Part shown: piece by piece, positions 18,306 to 28,900 of the stretch
Position numbering within the stretch: position 1 is the first letter of the stretch
How the letters are laid out: every line of letters begins with the position of its first letter
DNA from: Candidatus Limadaptatus stercoravium
GTDB taxonomy: Bacteria > Bacillota > Clostridia > Christensenellales > CAG-917
NCBI GenBank assembly: GCA_018710835.1
Contig: DVJC01000022.1
Span: forward strand, 1 to 34,449
Direction of reading: 5' to 3'
Length of the DNA stretch: 34,449 nucleotides
Notes under the pieces: model-generated
What the model was told of the DNA's origin: nothing
The model's database searches: none
What the model saw: only the letters and a program-made list of their open reading frames with translations
Position numbers and translations under genes: made by a program

Positions 18306-19856
18306 TCACTCCGTGACGCTGCGTATAAACCTGTCGAACCTGTCCTGACCGTCCTCGGTGTTCTTGAACACGGCGGTGGTGTCGAGGATCTTTTCGCAGG
18401 CGGTGTTGATGTAGTCGGTGATGGCGCGTTCCGCCGCTTCCTCGGACATATTCGTTCCGCCGTCGGCGACGAGCTGGGCGATCATGCCGAGATGTTTGTT
18501 GAGGGGATGTCCTTCCTTGGCTATCTCCTTGAAGTCGAGCGGAGTCTTGCCGGTGAGCAAGTCGCGGATCTGCTCGGATTCCCTTTGCAGTCTGCCGGGG
18601 AGGATGAACAGCCCCTGCACTTCGATGATGCCGATGGCTTCCTGTTTGATGTTGTGCAGTTCCTCGGCAGGGTGGAAGATGCCGTAGGGATGCTTTTCGT
18701 CCGTGCGGTTGTTGCGCAGGATGAGGTTGATCTGATACTCTCCGTCGTCGTTGAAGCAGGCGGTGGGAGTGATCGCGTTGTGGGGGGTGGAAGTGCCGTC
18801 CGCATTCTCGGTGCGGCAGATTATGTTCGCGCCTTCGTCGGAGTAGCCGCTCCATGCGCTGCGGAACCTTTCCGCCGCCTCAAGGATCTGGGCGCGGTTC
18901 TTGCTCTCCAGCCGTATTACGGAATTGTACCAGTCCGCGACGGAGACGTTCACGTCGGGGAAGTCCTTCATGAGGTAACGCTTGCGCGCGCCGGCGGCGA
19001 AGATGGGCAGCACTTTTTTACCGCCCTGATAGTGGTCGTGCGCGAGTATGGATCCGCCCACTATGGGCAGCGCGGCGTTGGAGCCGATGAAGTAGCCGGG
19101 GAAGAGATCCACAAAGTCGAGCATACGGCGGAATGTCGCGGCGGTCACGTTCATGGGGCGGTGTTCGCGCGCGACGGCAATGACGTGCTGTTCGAAGTAG
19201 ACGTAGGGAGAGAATTGCATGAACCACTTCTCGCCGTCCAGCTCGAAGGGTATGGTGCGCAGCGTCTGACGCGCGGGATGCGCCGCATTGCCCGCAAAGC
19301 CCACGTTCTCGGCGCAGAGCATGCACTTGGGATAGCCTGTCTTTGCCTCTTTTGCGCGCCTGACCTCTTCAGGCGTTTTTTCGGGCTTGGCGAGATTGAT
19401 TGTGATAATGATCTTGCCGCGCGGGTTGTCGTACTCCCACTGCACGTTGCGGTCGATGTCGGGACGGCGGATATACGCCGATTTTTCGGAAAGATCTTCG
19501 AGCCATTCGGCGGCTTTCATACTGCCGTCGTGCGCGGCGATGTTGTCGAAGGTCTCTATCACTTTGGAAGGAGCCGGCGTGAGCGCGCCCATAATGCGCG
19601 TCTCGAACAGCTGACGGTCGCTCTCTTCGCACAGGTTTTTCCGCACCGCGTATTCGGACAGCGCGGCGAGAGAGGAGTAGAAGTCGTACTTGTCCGCCGG
19701 CGCGTCCGCCGGTTCGGTAAGTCCGAGCATGTCAAGCAGCGTGTTGGTGGCGTAAACCACGTCCGCTTCGTCCATATGCAGGTTGTCGACAGCATAGTCG
19801 ACAAGGTTGGCGACATTGATCCTGGCTAGTTCTTCAAACGATTTGCGCGGAGACAT
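18306..19856 (-). CDS. galT: UDP-glucose--hexose-1-phosphate uridylyltransferase (class II GalT)
   Basis: GGSILAHDHYQGGKKVLPI, HPYGIFHPAEELHNIKQEAIGIIEVQGLFILPGRL. Start taken at MSPRKSFEEL (19856); ORF extends to 19877. Confidence 0.92.
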   Translation of the reverse strand: MSPRKSFEELARINVANLVDYAVDNLHMDEADVVYATNTLLDMLGLTEPADAPADKYDFYSSLAALSEYAVRKNLCEESDRQLFETRIMGALTPAPSKVIETFDNIAAHDGSMKAAEWLEDLSEKSAYIRRPDIDRNVQWEYDNPRGKIIITINLAKPEKTPEEVRRAKEAKTGYPKCMLCAENVGFAGNAAHPARQTLRTIPFELDGEKWFMQFSPYVYFEQHVIAVAREHRPMNVTAATFRRMLDFVDLFPGYFIGSNAALPIVGGSILAHDHYQGGKKVLPIFAAGARKRYLMKDFPDVNVSVADWYNSVIRLESKNRAQILEAAERFRSAWSGYSDEGANIICRTENADGTSTPHNAITPTACFNDDGEYQINLILRNNRTDEKHPYGIFHPAEELHNIKQEAIGIIEVQGLFILPGRLQRESEQIRDLLTGKTPLDFKEIAKEGHPLNKHLGMIAQLVADGGTNMSEEAAERAITDYINTACEKILDTTAVFKNTEDGQDRFDRFIRSVTE

Positions 19857-19949
19857 AAAACCCCTTAACACCCGCATTTCCCTTGCAAACGGAATAATGC
19901 TGTGCTATCATTAAAAATACTGTTTATATTATATATGGAGAAACAGACA

Positions 19950-21221
19950 ATGGCAACGATTTCGACGGATAATTTTGAAAAGAATGCCCCCGCGGCCGGC
20001 GTCCTGCGCGCTCTTTACGGCGATAAGGCGGAAAAGCACGCGCCCCGTTTCGGCAAACTCGCCGCGCGCCACGCCGAGACTTTCGGCATCGGGTGCACGG
20101 ACTTTTTTTCCTCTCCCGGCCGCATAGAGATAGTGGGCAACCACACCGACCACAACGCCGGCAAAGTGCTTGCCGCGGCGATCACCGTGGACACTCTGGC
20201 GGCGGTCCGTCCGCGCGAAGACGGGCTTATCGAAGTCAAGTCCGAGAACTATCCCATGCTCCGTGTGTCGCTCGACGACCTTGCCTTCAGACAGTCTGAG
20301 CTGGGCACGTCCGTCGCGCTCATCAAGGGCGTCGCGGAATATTTCATCCGTGCCGGCAAAAGAGCGGGCGGTTTCACCGCGTGCATGGACTCCTGCGTGC
20401 CCAAGGGCAGCGGCGTGTCATCGTCGAGTTCGTTCGAACTTATCATTGCCGAGATATTCAATTACTATTACAACGACGGACGGCTTTCACCGATATTCAT
20501 GGCGAAAGCGTCGCAATATGCCGAGAACGTCTATTTCGGCAAGCCGAGCGGACTCATGGACCAGAGTGCGATCGCTCTCGGCGGCGTGAACATGATCGAT
20601 TTCCGCAGCTTCGACGATCCGGAAGTGGTGGGAGCCAGGTGGGACTTCGACGACCTCGACATTTACGTCGTGGCGACGGGGGGCGACCACAGCGACCTCA
20701 CCGACGACTACGCGGCGATCCCCGCCGAGATGAAAGCGGTGGCGGAGGCGCTGGGCGGCAAAGTCCTGCGCGATATACCCGCCGACAAGTTCTACGCCGC
20801 GGAGGACGGACTGCGCGGCACGCTCCCTCCGAGGGCATTGCTCAGGGCGGAGCACTTCTATGAGGAAAATCTCCGCGTCGAACGCGCGCTGAAAGCGGTG
20901 GGCGACGGCGACGAGCAGGCGTTCCTGAAGGAAGTCAACGCGTCGGGCGAAAGCTCGGCTGTCAAACTGCAGAATCTTTACTCCGAGCGCGGCGACCGCT
21001 CGATCGAGGAAGCGCTCGAAAAAGCCTCGCACATCGACGGCGTGCTCGCAAAGCGCGTGCACGGCGGCGGATTTGCCGGGACGATACTGCTTTTTGTCGC
21101 AAAAGACCGTTCAGACGCCGTAAACGAGGTGCTCAACGCCGAATTCGGCGCGGATAACGTATTCCGACTCTTTATACGCGAATCCGGCGCGTGCCGCGTT
21201 CCGTTCACGGAGGAGAAATGA
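19950..21221 (+). CDS. galK: galactokinase
   Basis: SSPGRIEIVGNHTDHNAGKVLAAAI, CVPKGSGVSSSSSFELI, RVHGGGFAGTILLFV. Start with GGAG 9 nt upstream. Confidence 0.93.
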   Translation: MATISTDNFEKNAPAAGVLRALYGDKAEKHAPRFGKLAARHAETFGIGCTDFFSSPGRIEIVGNHTDHNAGKVLAAAITVDTLAAVRPREDGLIEVKSENYPMLRVSLDDLAFRQSELGTSVALIKGVAEYFIRAGKRAGGFTACMDSCVPKGSGVSSSSSFELIIAEIFNYYYNDGRLSPIFMAKASQYAENVYFGKPSGLMDQSAIALGGVNMIDFRSFDDPEVVGARWDFDDLDIYVVATGGDHSDLTDDYAAIPAEMKAVAEALGGKVLRDIPADKFYAAEDGLRGTLPPRALLRAEHFYEENLRVERALKAVGDGDEQAFLKEVNASGESSAVKLQNLYSERGDRSIEEALEKASHIDGVLAKRVHGGGFAGTILLFVAKDRSDAVNEVLNAEFGADNVFRLFIRESGACRVPFTEEK

Positions 21222-22306
21222 ATCTGCTGTCGGCAATCAACAAGATAGCCTTCACCATAGGCAATCTCGAAGTCGCGTGGTACGGCATCATCATCGTGAT
21301 CGGCATGATCGCGGGGCTTACCATCATCTGCTTCGAGTGCAAGCGCGTCAATCTCAACGTCGACGACGCGGTGGAACTGTTCCTGTGGGTGATCCCGCTT
21401 GCGGTGGTGTTCTGCCGCGTGTTCTACGTCGGCGCGCGCCCCGACGTCTATTTCCCCGTCGAGAGCTGGAGCGATTTCGTGGATCTCATCGCGATATGGG
21501 ACGGCGGCATCACCATCATCGGCGGACTTGTCGGAGGTCTCATCGGCGCAAGCATATTCGCGTACCGTATGCGCAGGAAGTGCAATTTCGGCAACGTGGT
21601 AGACCTCATCGTGGTGCCGCTTCTCACAGGGCAGATAATAGGCAGACTCGGCAATTTCGTCAATCAGGAGGCGTTCGGCATTCCGATCACCGATCCGCGC
21701 CTCCAGACATTCCCGTTCGCGGTGTGGATAGACCAGCCGCAGGGGGTGGAGCCGGAGTATCACGACCTCGTCTATTCCAACGTGCCGGGGTGGTTCGCCG
21801 CCACGTTCTTCTACGAGATGGTGTGGAACTTCATCGGCGCGTGCATCTTCTTTGCGATATGGCGCAAAAACAAGCGTTTTCCCGGCATACTCGGCTTCTG
21901 CTACTTCTTCTGGTATTTTCTGGGCAGAGCGTGGCTGGAGTCGCTGCGCATAGACGCGGTGCCCGTCACGCAGGTCGCGTGCATAGTCGTCGTGCCCGTG
22001 GCGCTGCTGCTCGGCGCGGCGTACATCCTCGTCTGCATGTCGCGGCAGAGTTTCAGAAAAGTAAACAACGCCGTGAAAGACGGCAGACTCGGCATCACGG
22101 AGCTTGACAGCTTCGACGTGGCTAATTACAAGTTCGCCTTGCGCCGCATAGCCAAGGGCGGCGCGTTCTTCCGCCGGTTCTACGAAGCGGACGACGTACC
22201 CGTGGCGAAACTCGACGACGGGGATTACATCAAAAAGGTGCGCGTCGCGTGGAAACTTCCGAAATACCCCGCGGAAAAGATCTCGTCTGAGGAGAAGAAA
22301 CAATGA
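21218..22306 (+). CDS. lgt: prolipoprotein diacylglyceryl transferase
   Basis: WYGIIIVIGMIAG, GQIIGRLGNFVNQEAFG, FFYEMVWNFIGACIFF, FWYFLGRAWLESLR; ATGA overlap with galK, RBS GGAGGAG-type. Confidence 0.93.
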   Translation: MNLLSAINKIAFTIGNLEVAWYGIIIVIGMIAGLTIICFECKRVNLNVDDAVELFLWVIPLAVVFCRVFYVGARPDVYFPVESWSDFVDLIAIWDGGITIIGGLVGGLIGASIFAYRMRRKCNFGNVVDLIVVPLLTGQIIGRLGNFVNQEAFGIPITDPRLQTFPFAVWIDQPQGVEPEYHDLVYSNVPGWFAATFFYEMVWNFIGACIFFAIWRKNKRFPGILGFCYFFWYFLGRAWLESLRIDAVPVTQVACIVVVPVALLLGAAYILVCMSRQSFRKVNNAVKDGRLGITELDSFDVANYKFALRRIAKGGAFFRRFYEADDVPVAKLDDGDYIKKVRVAWKLPKYPAEKISSEEKKQ

Positions 22307-23757
22307 CAACACCTCTTTCGGCGGAACGCAATCTGACCATGCTCATCGACCTCTATCAGCTCACGATGGCCAACGGCTATCTGCAGAAGGGACTGAGCGA
22401 AAAGAGGGCGGTTTTCGACCTGTTCTACCGCGGGAGCGGCGGCTATTCGTACGCCGTGGCGGCGGGACTGGAGCAGGCGGTGCAGTATCTTAAGGATCTG
22501 CGTTTCGAGGAAAAAGACCTTGCGTACCTCCGCTCCCTCGGCATATTCCCCGACAACTTTCTGGAAAGGCTGAAAAACTTCCGTTTTACGGGGGATGTCC
22601 GCGCCTTGCCGGAGGGGACGGTGTTTTTCCCTTCCGAGCCTATCCTGACGGTATCCGCGCCGATATTCGAGGCTCAGCTCGTCGAAACGGCGCTGCTCAC
22701 CATCATCAACCATCAGACGCTCATTGCGACTACGGCGGCAAGGCTGTGCGCATGTACCGACGCGAAGATACTGGAATTCGGTCTGCGCCGCGCGCAGGGA
22801 CCCGACGCGGGCACTTACGGGGCGCGCGCCGCGTATATCGGCGGCTGCCGCTCCACGTCCAACGTGCTGGCGGGGGAGATGTTCGGCATAGCGGTCGCCG
22901 GCACGCATTCGCACAGCTGGGTGATGACTTTTCCCACCGAGCTGGAAGCCTTCGAAGCGTATGCGGAGATATATCCCGACAACTGTCTGTTGCTCGTGGA
23001 CACTTACGACACGCTGAAGAGCGGCGTGCCCAACGCGATCAAAGTGTTCGACCGGCTGAAAGCCGAGGGGCACAAGCCCGTCGGCATACGCCTCGACAGC
23101 GGCGACCTTGCGTACATCAGCCGCGAAGCGCGCAAAATGCTGGACGCGGCGGGGCACTCCGACTGCAAGATATTCGCCTCCAACGACATCGACGAAAACG
23201 TTCTGCTCGCGCTCAACTCGCAGGACGCCAAGATCGACGTGTACGGCATAGGGACGAAGCTCATCACGAGCTTCTCCAACGCGTCCCTCGGCGGCGTTTA
23301 CAAGCTGTGCGCGATCGAAGAGGGCGGCGTGCTCGTGCCCAAGATCAAGGTGTCGGACAGCCATGACAAGACTACGGACCCCGGCGTGAAAAAGACGGTG
23401 CGCATATATCGCGGCGGAATGGCGGCGGCGGACCTCATCTGCCTTGCGGACGAGAAGATAGACACTTCGCGTCCCCTCACGATATTCCACCCCGAACAGA
23501 CGTGGAAGCGCACCACGTTCAAGGACTTTACGGTGAAGGAGCTCATGACCGACGTCATAAAGGACGGCGAACTTGTCTGCAAACTCCCGACGCTGGAGGA
23601 GATAGGCGAACACCACGACCGCTCGAAGGAGGAATTTTTCCCGGAATACAAGCGCGTCGTCAACACGCAATATTACAAGGTGGACCTCAGCGAGAAGCTG
23701 TGGAAACTCAAGCACGACCTGCTCAACACCGTGCCTTATCAGAATGCCGCCGACTAG
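22303..23757 (+). CDS. pncB: nicotinate phosphoribosyltransferase
   Basis: LLIDLYQLTMANGYLQKG, EFGLRRAQGPDAG, GTHSHSWVM, IRLDSGDLAY, IFASNDIDE; ATGA overlap with lgt. Confidence 0.94.
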   Translation: MTTPLSAERNLTMLIDLYQLTMANGYLQKGLSEKRAVFDLFYRGSGGYSYAVAAGLEQAVQYLKDLRFEEKDLAYLRSLGIFPDNFLERLKNFRFTGDVRALPEGTVFFPSEPILTVSAPIFEAQLVETALLTIINHQTLIATTAARLCACTDAKILEFGLRRAQGPDAGTYGARAAYIGGCRSTSNVLAGEMFGIAVAGTHSHSWVMTFPTELEAFEAYAEIYPDNCLLLVDTYDTLKSGVPNAIKVFDRLKAEGHKPVGIRLDSGDLAYISREARKMLDAAGHSDCKIFASNDIDENVLLALNSQDAKIDVYGIGTKLITSFSNASLGGVYKLCAIEEGGVLVPKIKVSDSHDKTTDPGVKKTVRIYRGGMAAADLICLADEKIDTSRPLTIFHPEQTWKRTTFKDFTVKELMTDVIKDGELVCKLPTLEEIGEHHDRSKEEFFPEYKRVVNTQYYKVDLSEKLWKLKHDLLNTVPYQNAAD

Positions 23758-23784
23758 CCTGCGGCGCAAACGGACGTAAAAACA

Positions 23785-23814
23785 AAAACGCGGCTTTACC
23801 GCCGCGTTTTTTTG
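23785..23814 (+). terminator. Intrinsic terminator after pncB
   Basis: AAAACGCGGC-TTTA-CCGCCGCGTTTTTTT. Confidence 0.8.
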
Positions 23815-23929
23815 TATAAACGCCGCGGAAGCGCATATGACGGCGAAAGACAAGCTTCGCGGTTTTTCGTGCGCGACGGAAGTTCCGCGCCGCGCGCGCA
23901 AGGGTATAATCGCATGTAAAGGAGCGGTT

Positions 23930-24661
23930 ATGAAGAAAAAGAACAAGATGCAGCCGCGTTTCGCGTTGGTGCGGCGCGGTTATGACGTGGATTCCGTAGA
24001 GGCGTACATCAGTCTTGAACGCGAGAAGGCGGACAGGGCGGGGCTTGAACAGAAAGAGCGCATACGCGTCCTTAAGGCGCAGTGCGACAGGCTGAACGAG
24101 GAGCTTTCGGTGTACCGCGACAGGGAGGAGCAGATCAAAGGCGCGCTGCTGGCAGCCGGCGAACAGGCGGAAAAGACCGTGCTGGACATCAAGCTGCGCT
24201 ATGCGATGGAGCTGGAGCGGCTCAAACTTTTCCGCGCGAAGTGGACGGGCGCGTACGAAGAGATAAAGAAGAGGTACAACTTCTCCAAGGACGCGCTCAA
24301 TATGGAGAGCGTCGCGGTGTCCGTCAAGCTGGAACTGGAGCGTTTTCTCGCGCAGGACTTTTCGCTGGACCGCGGAGGCTCGGCGGGAGAAGAGGAGGAG
24401 GCCTTCAAGGCTGAAGCGGAGCGGCTCTCCGAAGAGGACGGACAGGTGAAGGAGCTGAAACGGCAGCTGCTGAGAGCCGCCGAACGGAAAGACAAGGAGG
24501 AGAAGCTCGAAGCCGCAAGAAAGAGTGCGGCGACTTCCGCGCCTTCCGCCGGGGCGGAGGGAGGAGAGGTGCAGCCCGCGGCGGCGTTTTCGCTGGAAGA
24601 GGCGAGGCACCCCACCGAAAGTCTTGCGGAGATATGCCGCTATCTCGGCCTCGGCAAATAA
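23930..24661 (+). CDS. DivIVA-domain-like coiled-coil protein
   Basis: RFALVRRGYDVDSVEAYISLEREKADRAGLEQKERIRVLKAQCDRLNEEL; AGGAG RBS; TATAAT at 23905-23910. Confidence 0.65.
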   Translation: MKKKNKMQPRFALVRRGYDVDSVEAYISLEREKADRAGLEQKERIRVLKAQCDRLNEELSVYRDREEQIKGALLAAGEQAEKTVLDIKLRYAMELERLKLFRAKWTGAYEEIKKRYNFSKDALNMESVAVSVKLELERFLAQDFSLDRGGSAGEEEEAFKAEAERLSEEDGQVKELKRQLLRAAERKDKEEKLEAARKSAATSAPSAGAEGGEVQPAAAFSLEEARHPTESLAEICRYLGLGK

Positions 24662-24687
24662 GACGGCAAAGCCGCGCCATACCGCGC

Positions 24688-24721
24688 AAAAGACCTCCGG
24701 GAATGTACCCGGAGGTCTTTT
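24688..24721. terminator. Bidirectional terminator between convergent genes
   Basis: AAAAGACCTCCGGG-AATGTA-CCCGGAGGTCTTTT. Confidence 0.85.
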
Positions 24722-24790
24722 CGGCGCAATATGTTTTTCGCCGCCGCGCTCCGCGCGCGGGACGGCGGCGGACGGGGCTTATTCGCCCGG

Positions 24791-25798
24791 TCAGATCAGG
24801 GAAATGCCGCTGAGGGTATAGGTCACCGACTGTGCGTTGCCGTCGGCGTCGTTGTACGGTTCGACTATACGCACGAGCACGTGGGGCAGCTCCCACCATC
24901 CGTTGTCGTAGGTGCTGAGGAGCGTTTCGGTGCGGTCGTCGGATATGGCGGCATATACGGGACGCACGGAATAGTACAGACTCTGCGACGCACCCGACAC
25001 CGTCGTGGCGCGGGAAAGCGACGCGCGGTAGCATTCGACGGAAGTGGTTTCGGAGGAGATTTCCGCACCGTTTTCGTCCTGTCCCACGGAGGGGAACGCC
25101 AGCCCTTCTATGTTTTCGGTGCCGCTGACGGACAGCGTGAGCGAGGCGGAAGTCTGTTCCGTCGCGTTGATCACCGCCGTGCTGAACGAGAATGAGAACG
25201 AAGTGCCGAATGTGGACACGCCGCGCAGACTCTGGTGGAATTCGTTGTTGTCGTAAAACACCGATCCGAGCCCGACCGAGCCGGTCTTTGCTTCGCCGCC
25301 GTTGACGACGAGGGTGTACGAGAGGGTATTGCCGCTGTAGGTGCCGTTCATGCGGAGCGCTTCCGTGTCGTTCACGGTTTCGCTGCGGAAAGTCGCGGTG
25401 GGCAGGAGATAGTTCGCTCCGTCCGTGAGAGAGAAGTAGCATTCCGTGACGTATACATACGCCGTGCCGTCGAGAGTGGCGTTGAGAGTGCTGCGGATGA
25501 GGTAACCTTCGCGCTGTTCTATCGTAGTGTCGCCCACGGTGACTTTGTAGGGGTTGTAATACGGGCTGTTCTCGTCGCCGTTGTAGGCGGCGTGATAGAA
25601 TATCTCGCTCACATAAGTGCCTTCCGTGCCTTCGGACGCGCTGTCGTCCACGACATAGGTGTACTTTTCGTACGGACGGCCTTCTTTCCATGCGTCGACC
25701 AGCTGCCCCTGCGTGGTGGCGTTGTTGCATGCGGCGAGCGTGAATGCAAGCGCGGAGATCACTATAACGAGTATCAACAAAGATGCTGTCTTTTTCAT
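24791..25798 (-). CDS. predicted lipoprotein of unknown function
   Basis: MKKTASLLILVIVISALAFTLAACNN signal peptide with lipobox LAAC; no recognised domain. Confidence 0.8.
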   Translation of the reverse strand: MKKTASLLILVIVISALAFTLAACNNATTQGQLVDAWKEGRPYEKYTYVVDDSASEGTEGTYVSEIFYHAAYNGDENSPYYNPYKVTVGDTTIEQREGYLIRSTLNATLDGTAYVYVTECYFSLTDGANYLLPTATFRSETVNDTEALRMNGTYSGNTLSYTLVVNGGEAKTGSVGLGSVFYDNNEFHQSLRGVSTFGTSFSFSFSTAVINATEQTSASLTLSVSGTENIEGLAFPSVGQDENGAEISSETTSVECYRASLSRATTVSGASQSLYYSVRPVYAAISDDRTETLLSTYDNGWWELPHVLVRIVEPYNDADGNAQSVTYTLSGISLI

Positions 25799-25807
25799 AA
25801 TATCGAA

Positions 25808-25836
25808 ATTATAACCCAAATACGCGCGCGTCGCAA
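25808..25836 (-). promoter_or_regulatory. Sigma-A-type promoter of the lipoprotein gene
   Basis: Minus strand TTGCGA, 17-bp spacer, TATAAT (25813-25808). Confidence 0.65.
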
Positions 25837-25932
25837 CGGATTTGCCGCAAATGCGGAAATTAAGCGGCCGCAGCGCGCGCTCCGCCGGGGAAAGTTTCTC
25901 CGCGCCGCTGCGGCGGCATTCGGGCAATGTCC

Positions 25933-25961
25933 TTGAAAAAGGACATGAGCGGTGTTATACT
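25933..25961 (+). promoter_or_regulatory. Sigma-A-type promoter of the addAB operon
   Basis: TTGAAA (25933-25938), 17-bp spacer, TATACT (25956-25961). Confidence 0.65.
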
Positions 25962-25967
25962 GCATTT

Positions 25968-28900
25968 ATGAAAATTATTCTGTCCAATACGGCGCACGAC
26001 GCCTACCACCGCGTGCTGAGCGAGCTGAAAGGACGGCTCGCGGACGGAGGGGAGCACGTCGTCATAGTCCCCGACAAGTTCACCGCTTCTTCCGAGCGCG
26101 GAGTCATCGCCACGCTGGGGCTTGACGCGGTGTTCAACGTGAGCGTGACTTCCTTCACGCGGCTTGCGGAAAAGACGATAGGCAGGCGCATCAGGAAGTG
26201 TCTGACTCCGCAGGGCTCGGTGCTGCTGCTGGCGAAAGTGATAGACGAAAACCGCGGCGCGCTGCGCTATTATGCCCGCGCGGCGCGGTCCACGGGATTT
26301 GCCGAAGAGTTCTACGCCGCGCTCACCGCGGTGCGCAACAGCGGCGTGACTGCGGCACAGCTCCGTGCGGCTGCGGTGCGCGCTCCCGAAAACGTCAAAG
26401 GCAAGTTCGAGGATATGGCGCTCATTTACGAGTGCTATCTCGCCGCTCTCGGCGACCGCCGCAGCGACTCTTCCACACGCCTGGAAGCCTTCGCCGCATA
26501 TCTCGCTTCGGGAGAGGTGAAAATGCCGGCGCATTTCTATGTCGTGGATTTTTACGACTTCAAATCCCCGGAGCTCGACATTCTCTGCGGACTGGCTTCA
26601 TCCGCGCTCTCCCTCACCGTGGGCATGGTGGGCGGGGAAGGCAATCCGAACGAGCGGATATACTGCGACGGCGCGGCGCGCAGGCTTCTCGCCGCATGCG
26701 GCGGCGGAGAGGTGGTACGAAGCCGCGAGCGGCTGCACCCGGCGGCGGAGGAGATCTCGCGCAGGCTGTTTTCCTACGATCCGCCTGAGCGCAGGACGGA
26801 GTGCGGCGGAAAAGTACGGCTCTTTGCCGCGCGCAGCCGCACCGAGGAGATCAATTTCCTCATGCGCGAAATAACGGGCAAGGTCGCGGCGGGCGCACGC
26901 TACCGCGACTTCGAGGTCGTGCTATCCGATGTGGACGGTTACAAGGCGGAACTCAAAAGCGCGTTCCTGCGCAGCGGCATACCTTTCTTCATCGACACGC
27001 GCGAGATGCTCTCCGAGCAGACCAAGACGAGATTTCTGCTGTCCGCGCTCGCGTCCGTGAGAAGCGGACTGCGCCTTGCCGAAGTGGCGGAATTCGTCAA
27101 GAATCCTCTTTTCAATTACGGCGTGGAGGACGGCGTCGACGCGGCGTTCAGATTTGAAAACTACTGCCTGAAATACAATGCCGACCGCTCCAGGCTCACC
27201 GAGCCGTTCACCATCGGGAGCGGGAGGGAGATCGCGGCGGCGGAAAGCGTGCGCGTAAGGCTGTGCAAGGCGCTCGAACCGCTCGTGTTCAGGGGCAGCA
27301 TCGGTACGGAGCAATTTGCGGAAAGGGTGCGCGCCTTCCTCGGCAGCTTTGACGGGGCATGGAAGGCCCACACCGCCAAACTGACCGAAACGAGCCTTTA
27401 TTACGCAAAATGCGCTGATCAAGTAGACGAAAAGATAGATTCGCTTCTCGACGAGATGCAGGATACGTTGAGTGCGGAAGGTGACGTCGCCTATTTCGAA
27501 CGCATGTTCAAGGCGGCTGTGCAGACTGTGAGGATCGCGCTTGTGCCCACGTGGCTGGACTCCGTGTACGTCGGCGGTACGGACAGCCGCTACCTCGGAG
27601 GCGGCGACGTATACGTGCTGGGCGCAAATGTGGGCAAGCTCCCCGCGGGAGCGGACGGCGGCGCGGTCATATCGCCGCGCGACGAGGATCTGCTCGCCGC
27701 GCTCGACGTGAAGATATCTCCCACCGTAACGCAGCGGATATATTCCGAGCTGATGTCCGTGACCGAGATCATGAAGCGTCCCAAGGGGACTCTCACGGTG
27801 TGTTATCCCGAGGGCGATCCGGCAGGCGAACTCCGTCCGTCCGCAGTGATAGCGGAACTGCGCGGAATGCTTTCCGAGGATGGTGCGCCGCTCCCCGTGA
27901 AAAGGGCGGAACTGCCGCCTTTGTCCGAACTCTCCGCAGACGCCCGCCGCGCCGCGGTGCGCACGGTGTGTCCCACTCCGAGGGCGTGTCTGCACGAGGT
28001 GCTGGGAGGGCTGTCGCAGCCTGCGGCGGGGTATCTCGCCGCGGCGGAACTCTCCCTGCCGGAGGAGGACAGGAACAGGCTCGACGTGCTGCGTTCGCGC
28101 GTGCGCCCGACGGAAAGGCTTGCCGCGGACGCCGCGGCAGAGGCGGAGAAAGCCTCCGGCGGCAGGACGAGTCCGAGCAGGCTCGAAAGCTATTTCACCT
28201 GTCCGTACATGCAGTATTTTTCGTATGTGCTGCGCCTGAGGGAAAGAAAAAAAGCCGAGCCGGAAAGCAAGGATTACGGCGTGATACTGCACGCGGTGCT
28301 TGAGAAGTTCTTCGGCATATACAAAGAGAACGGTATCGCCGCCGAAGACGCGCGCAAGACCGCGGAGGAGGTCTTTGACGAATGCGTGCAGGAGGATCCG
28401 GGCTTTTCGGCGGCGGCAGCCGAGCCGCGGGTGAAGAGGGTGCTGGCAAGGCTCCGAAGAGAAGCCGCAGAGGTGTGCGCCGTGCTCCTGAAAGGGGCGG
28501 AAAGGTCGCAGTACAAGCCCATCTACGTCGAACAGTACATAGGCGGAGGAGAGATACCCGCGCTCACCGTGTCCGCAAGAGGGCAGAGCGTTGAGCTGCG
28601 CGGAAGGATAGACCGTGTGGACATGTCGGACGGCAAATTTTTCGTGGTGGACTACAAGACGTACAAGAGCGCGGATTTTACCTTGAGCGACATCTATACC
28701 GGCAGGAAGATACAGCTGTATCTTTACCTTTCCGCGATAGCGGCGGCGAAAGGCTGGAAGCCGGTCGGCGCGTTCTATCTGCCCGTGTCTTACGACTTTT
28801 CGCAGGAGGAATGGACGCTGTGCTACCGCGGCAACATGACGGACGACATCGCGGAGGCGCGGCGCATAGAGCCGCTTCTGGACTCGGAAGGCAGTCTTTA

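Noticed and set aside
17902-18855. Minus-strand ORFs 17902-18855 and 17957-18250 with repeated peptide FSLKTHGITVGFLHLCLPLTLRVAK
   Set aside because: The repeated peptide is just the 84-bp terminator repeat translated; the rest overlaps galT out of frame. Likely spurious.
20978-23946. Minus-strand ORFs 20978-22312 and 22225-23946
   Set aside because: Antisense to lgt and pncB; no domain motifs.
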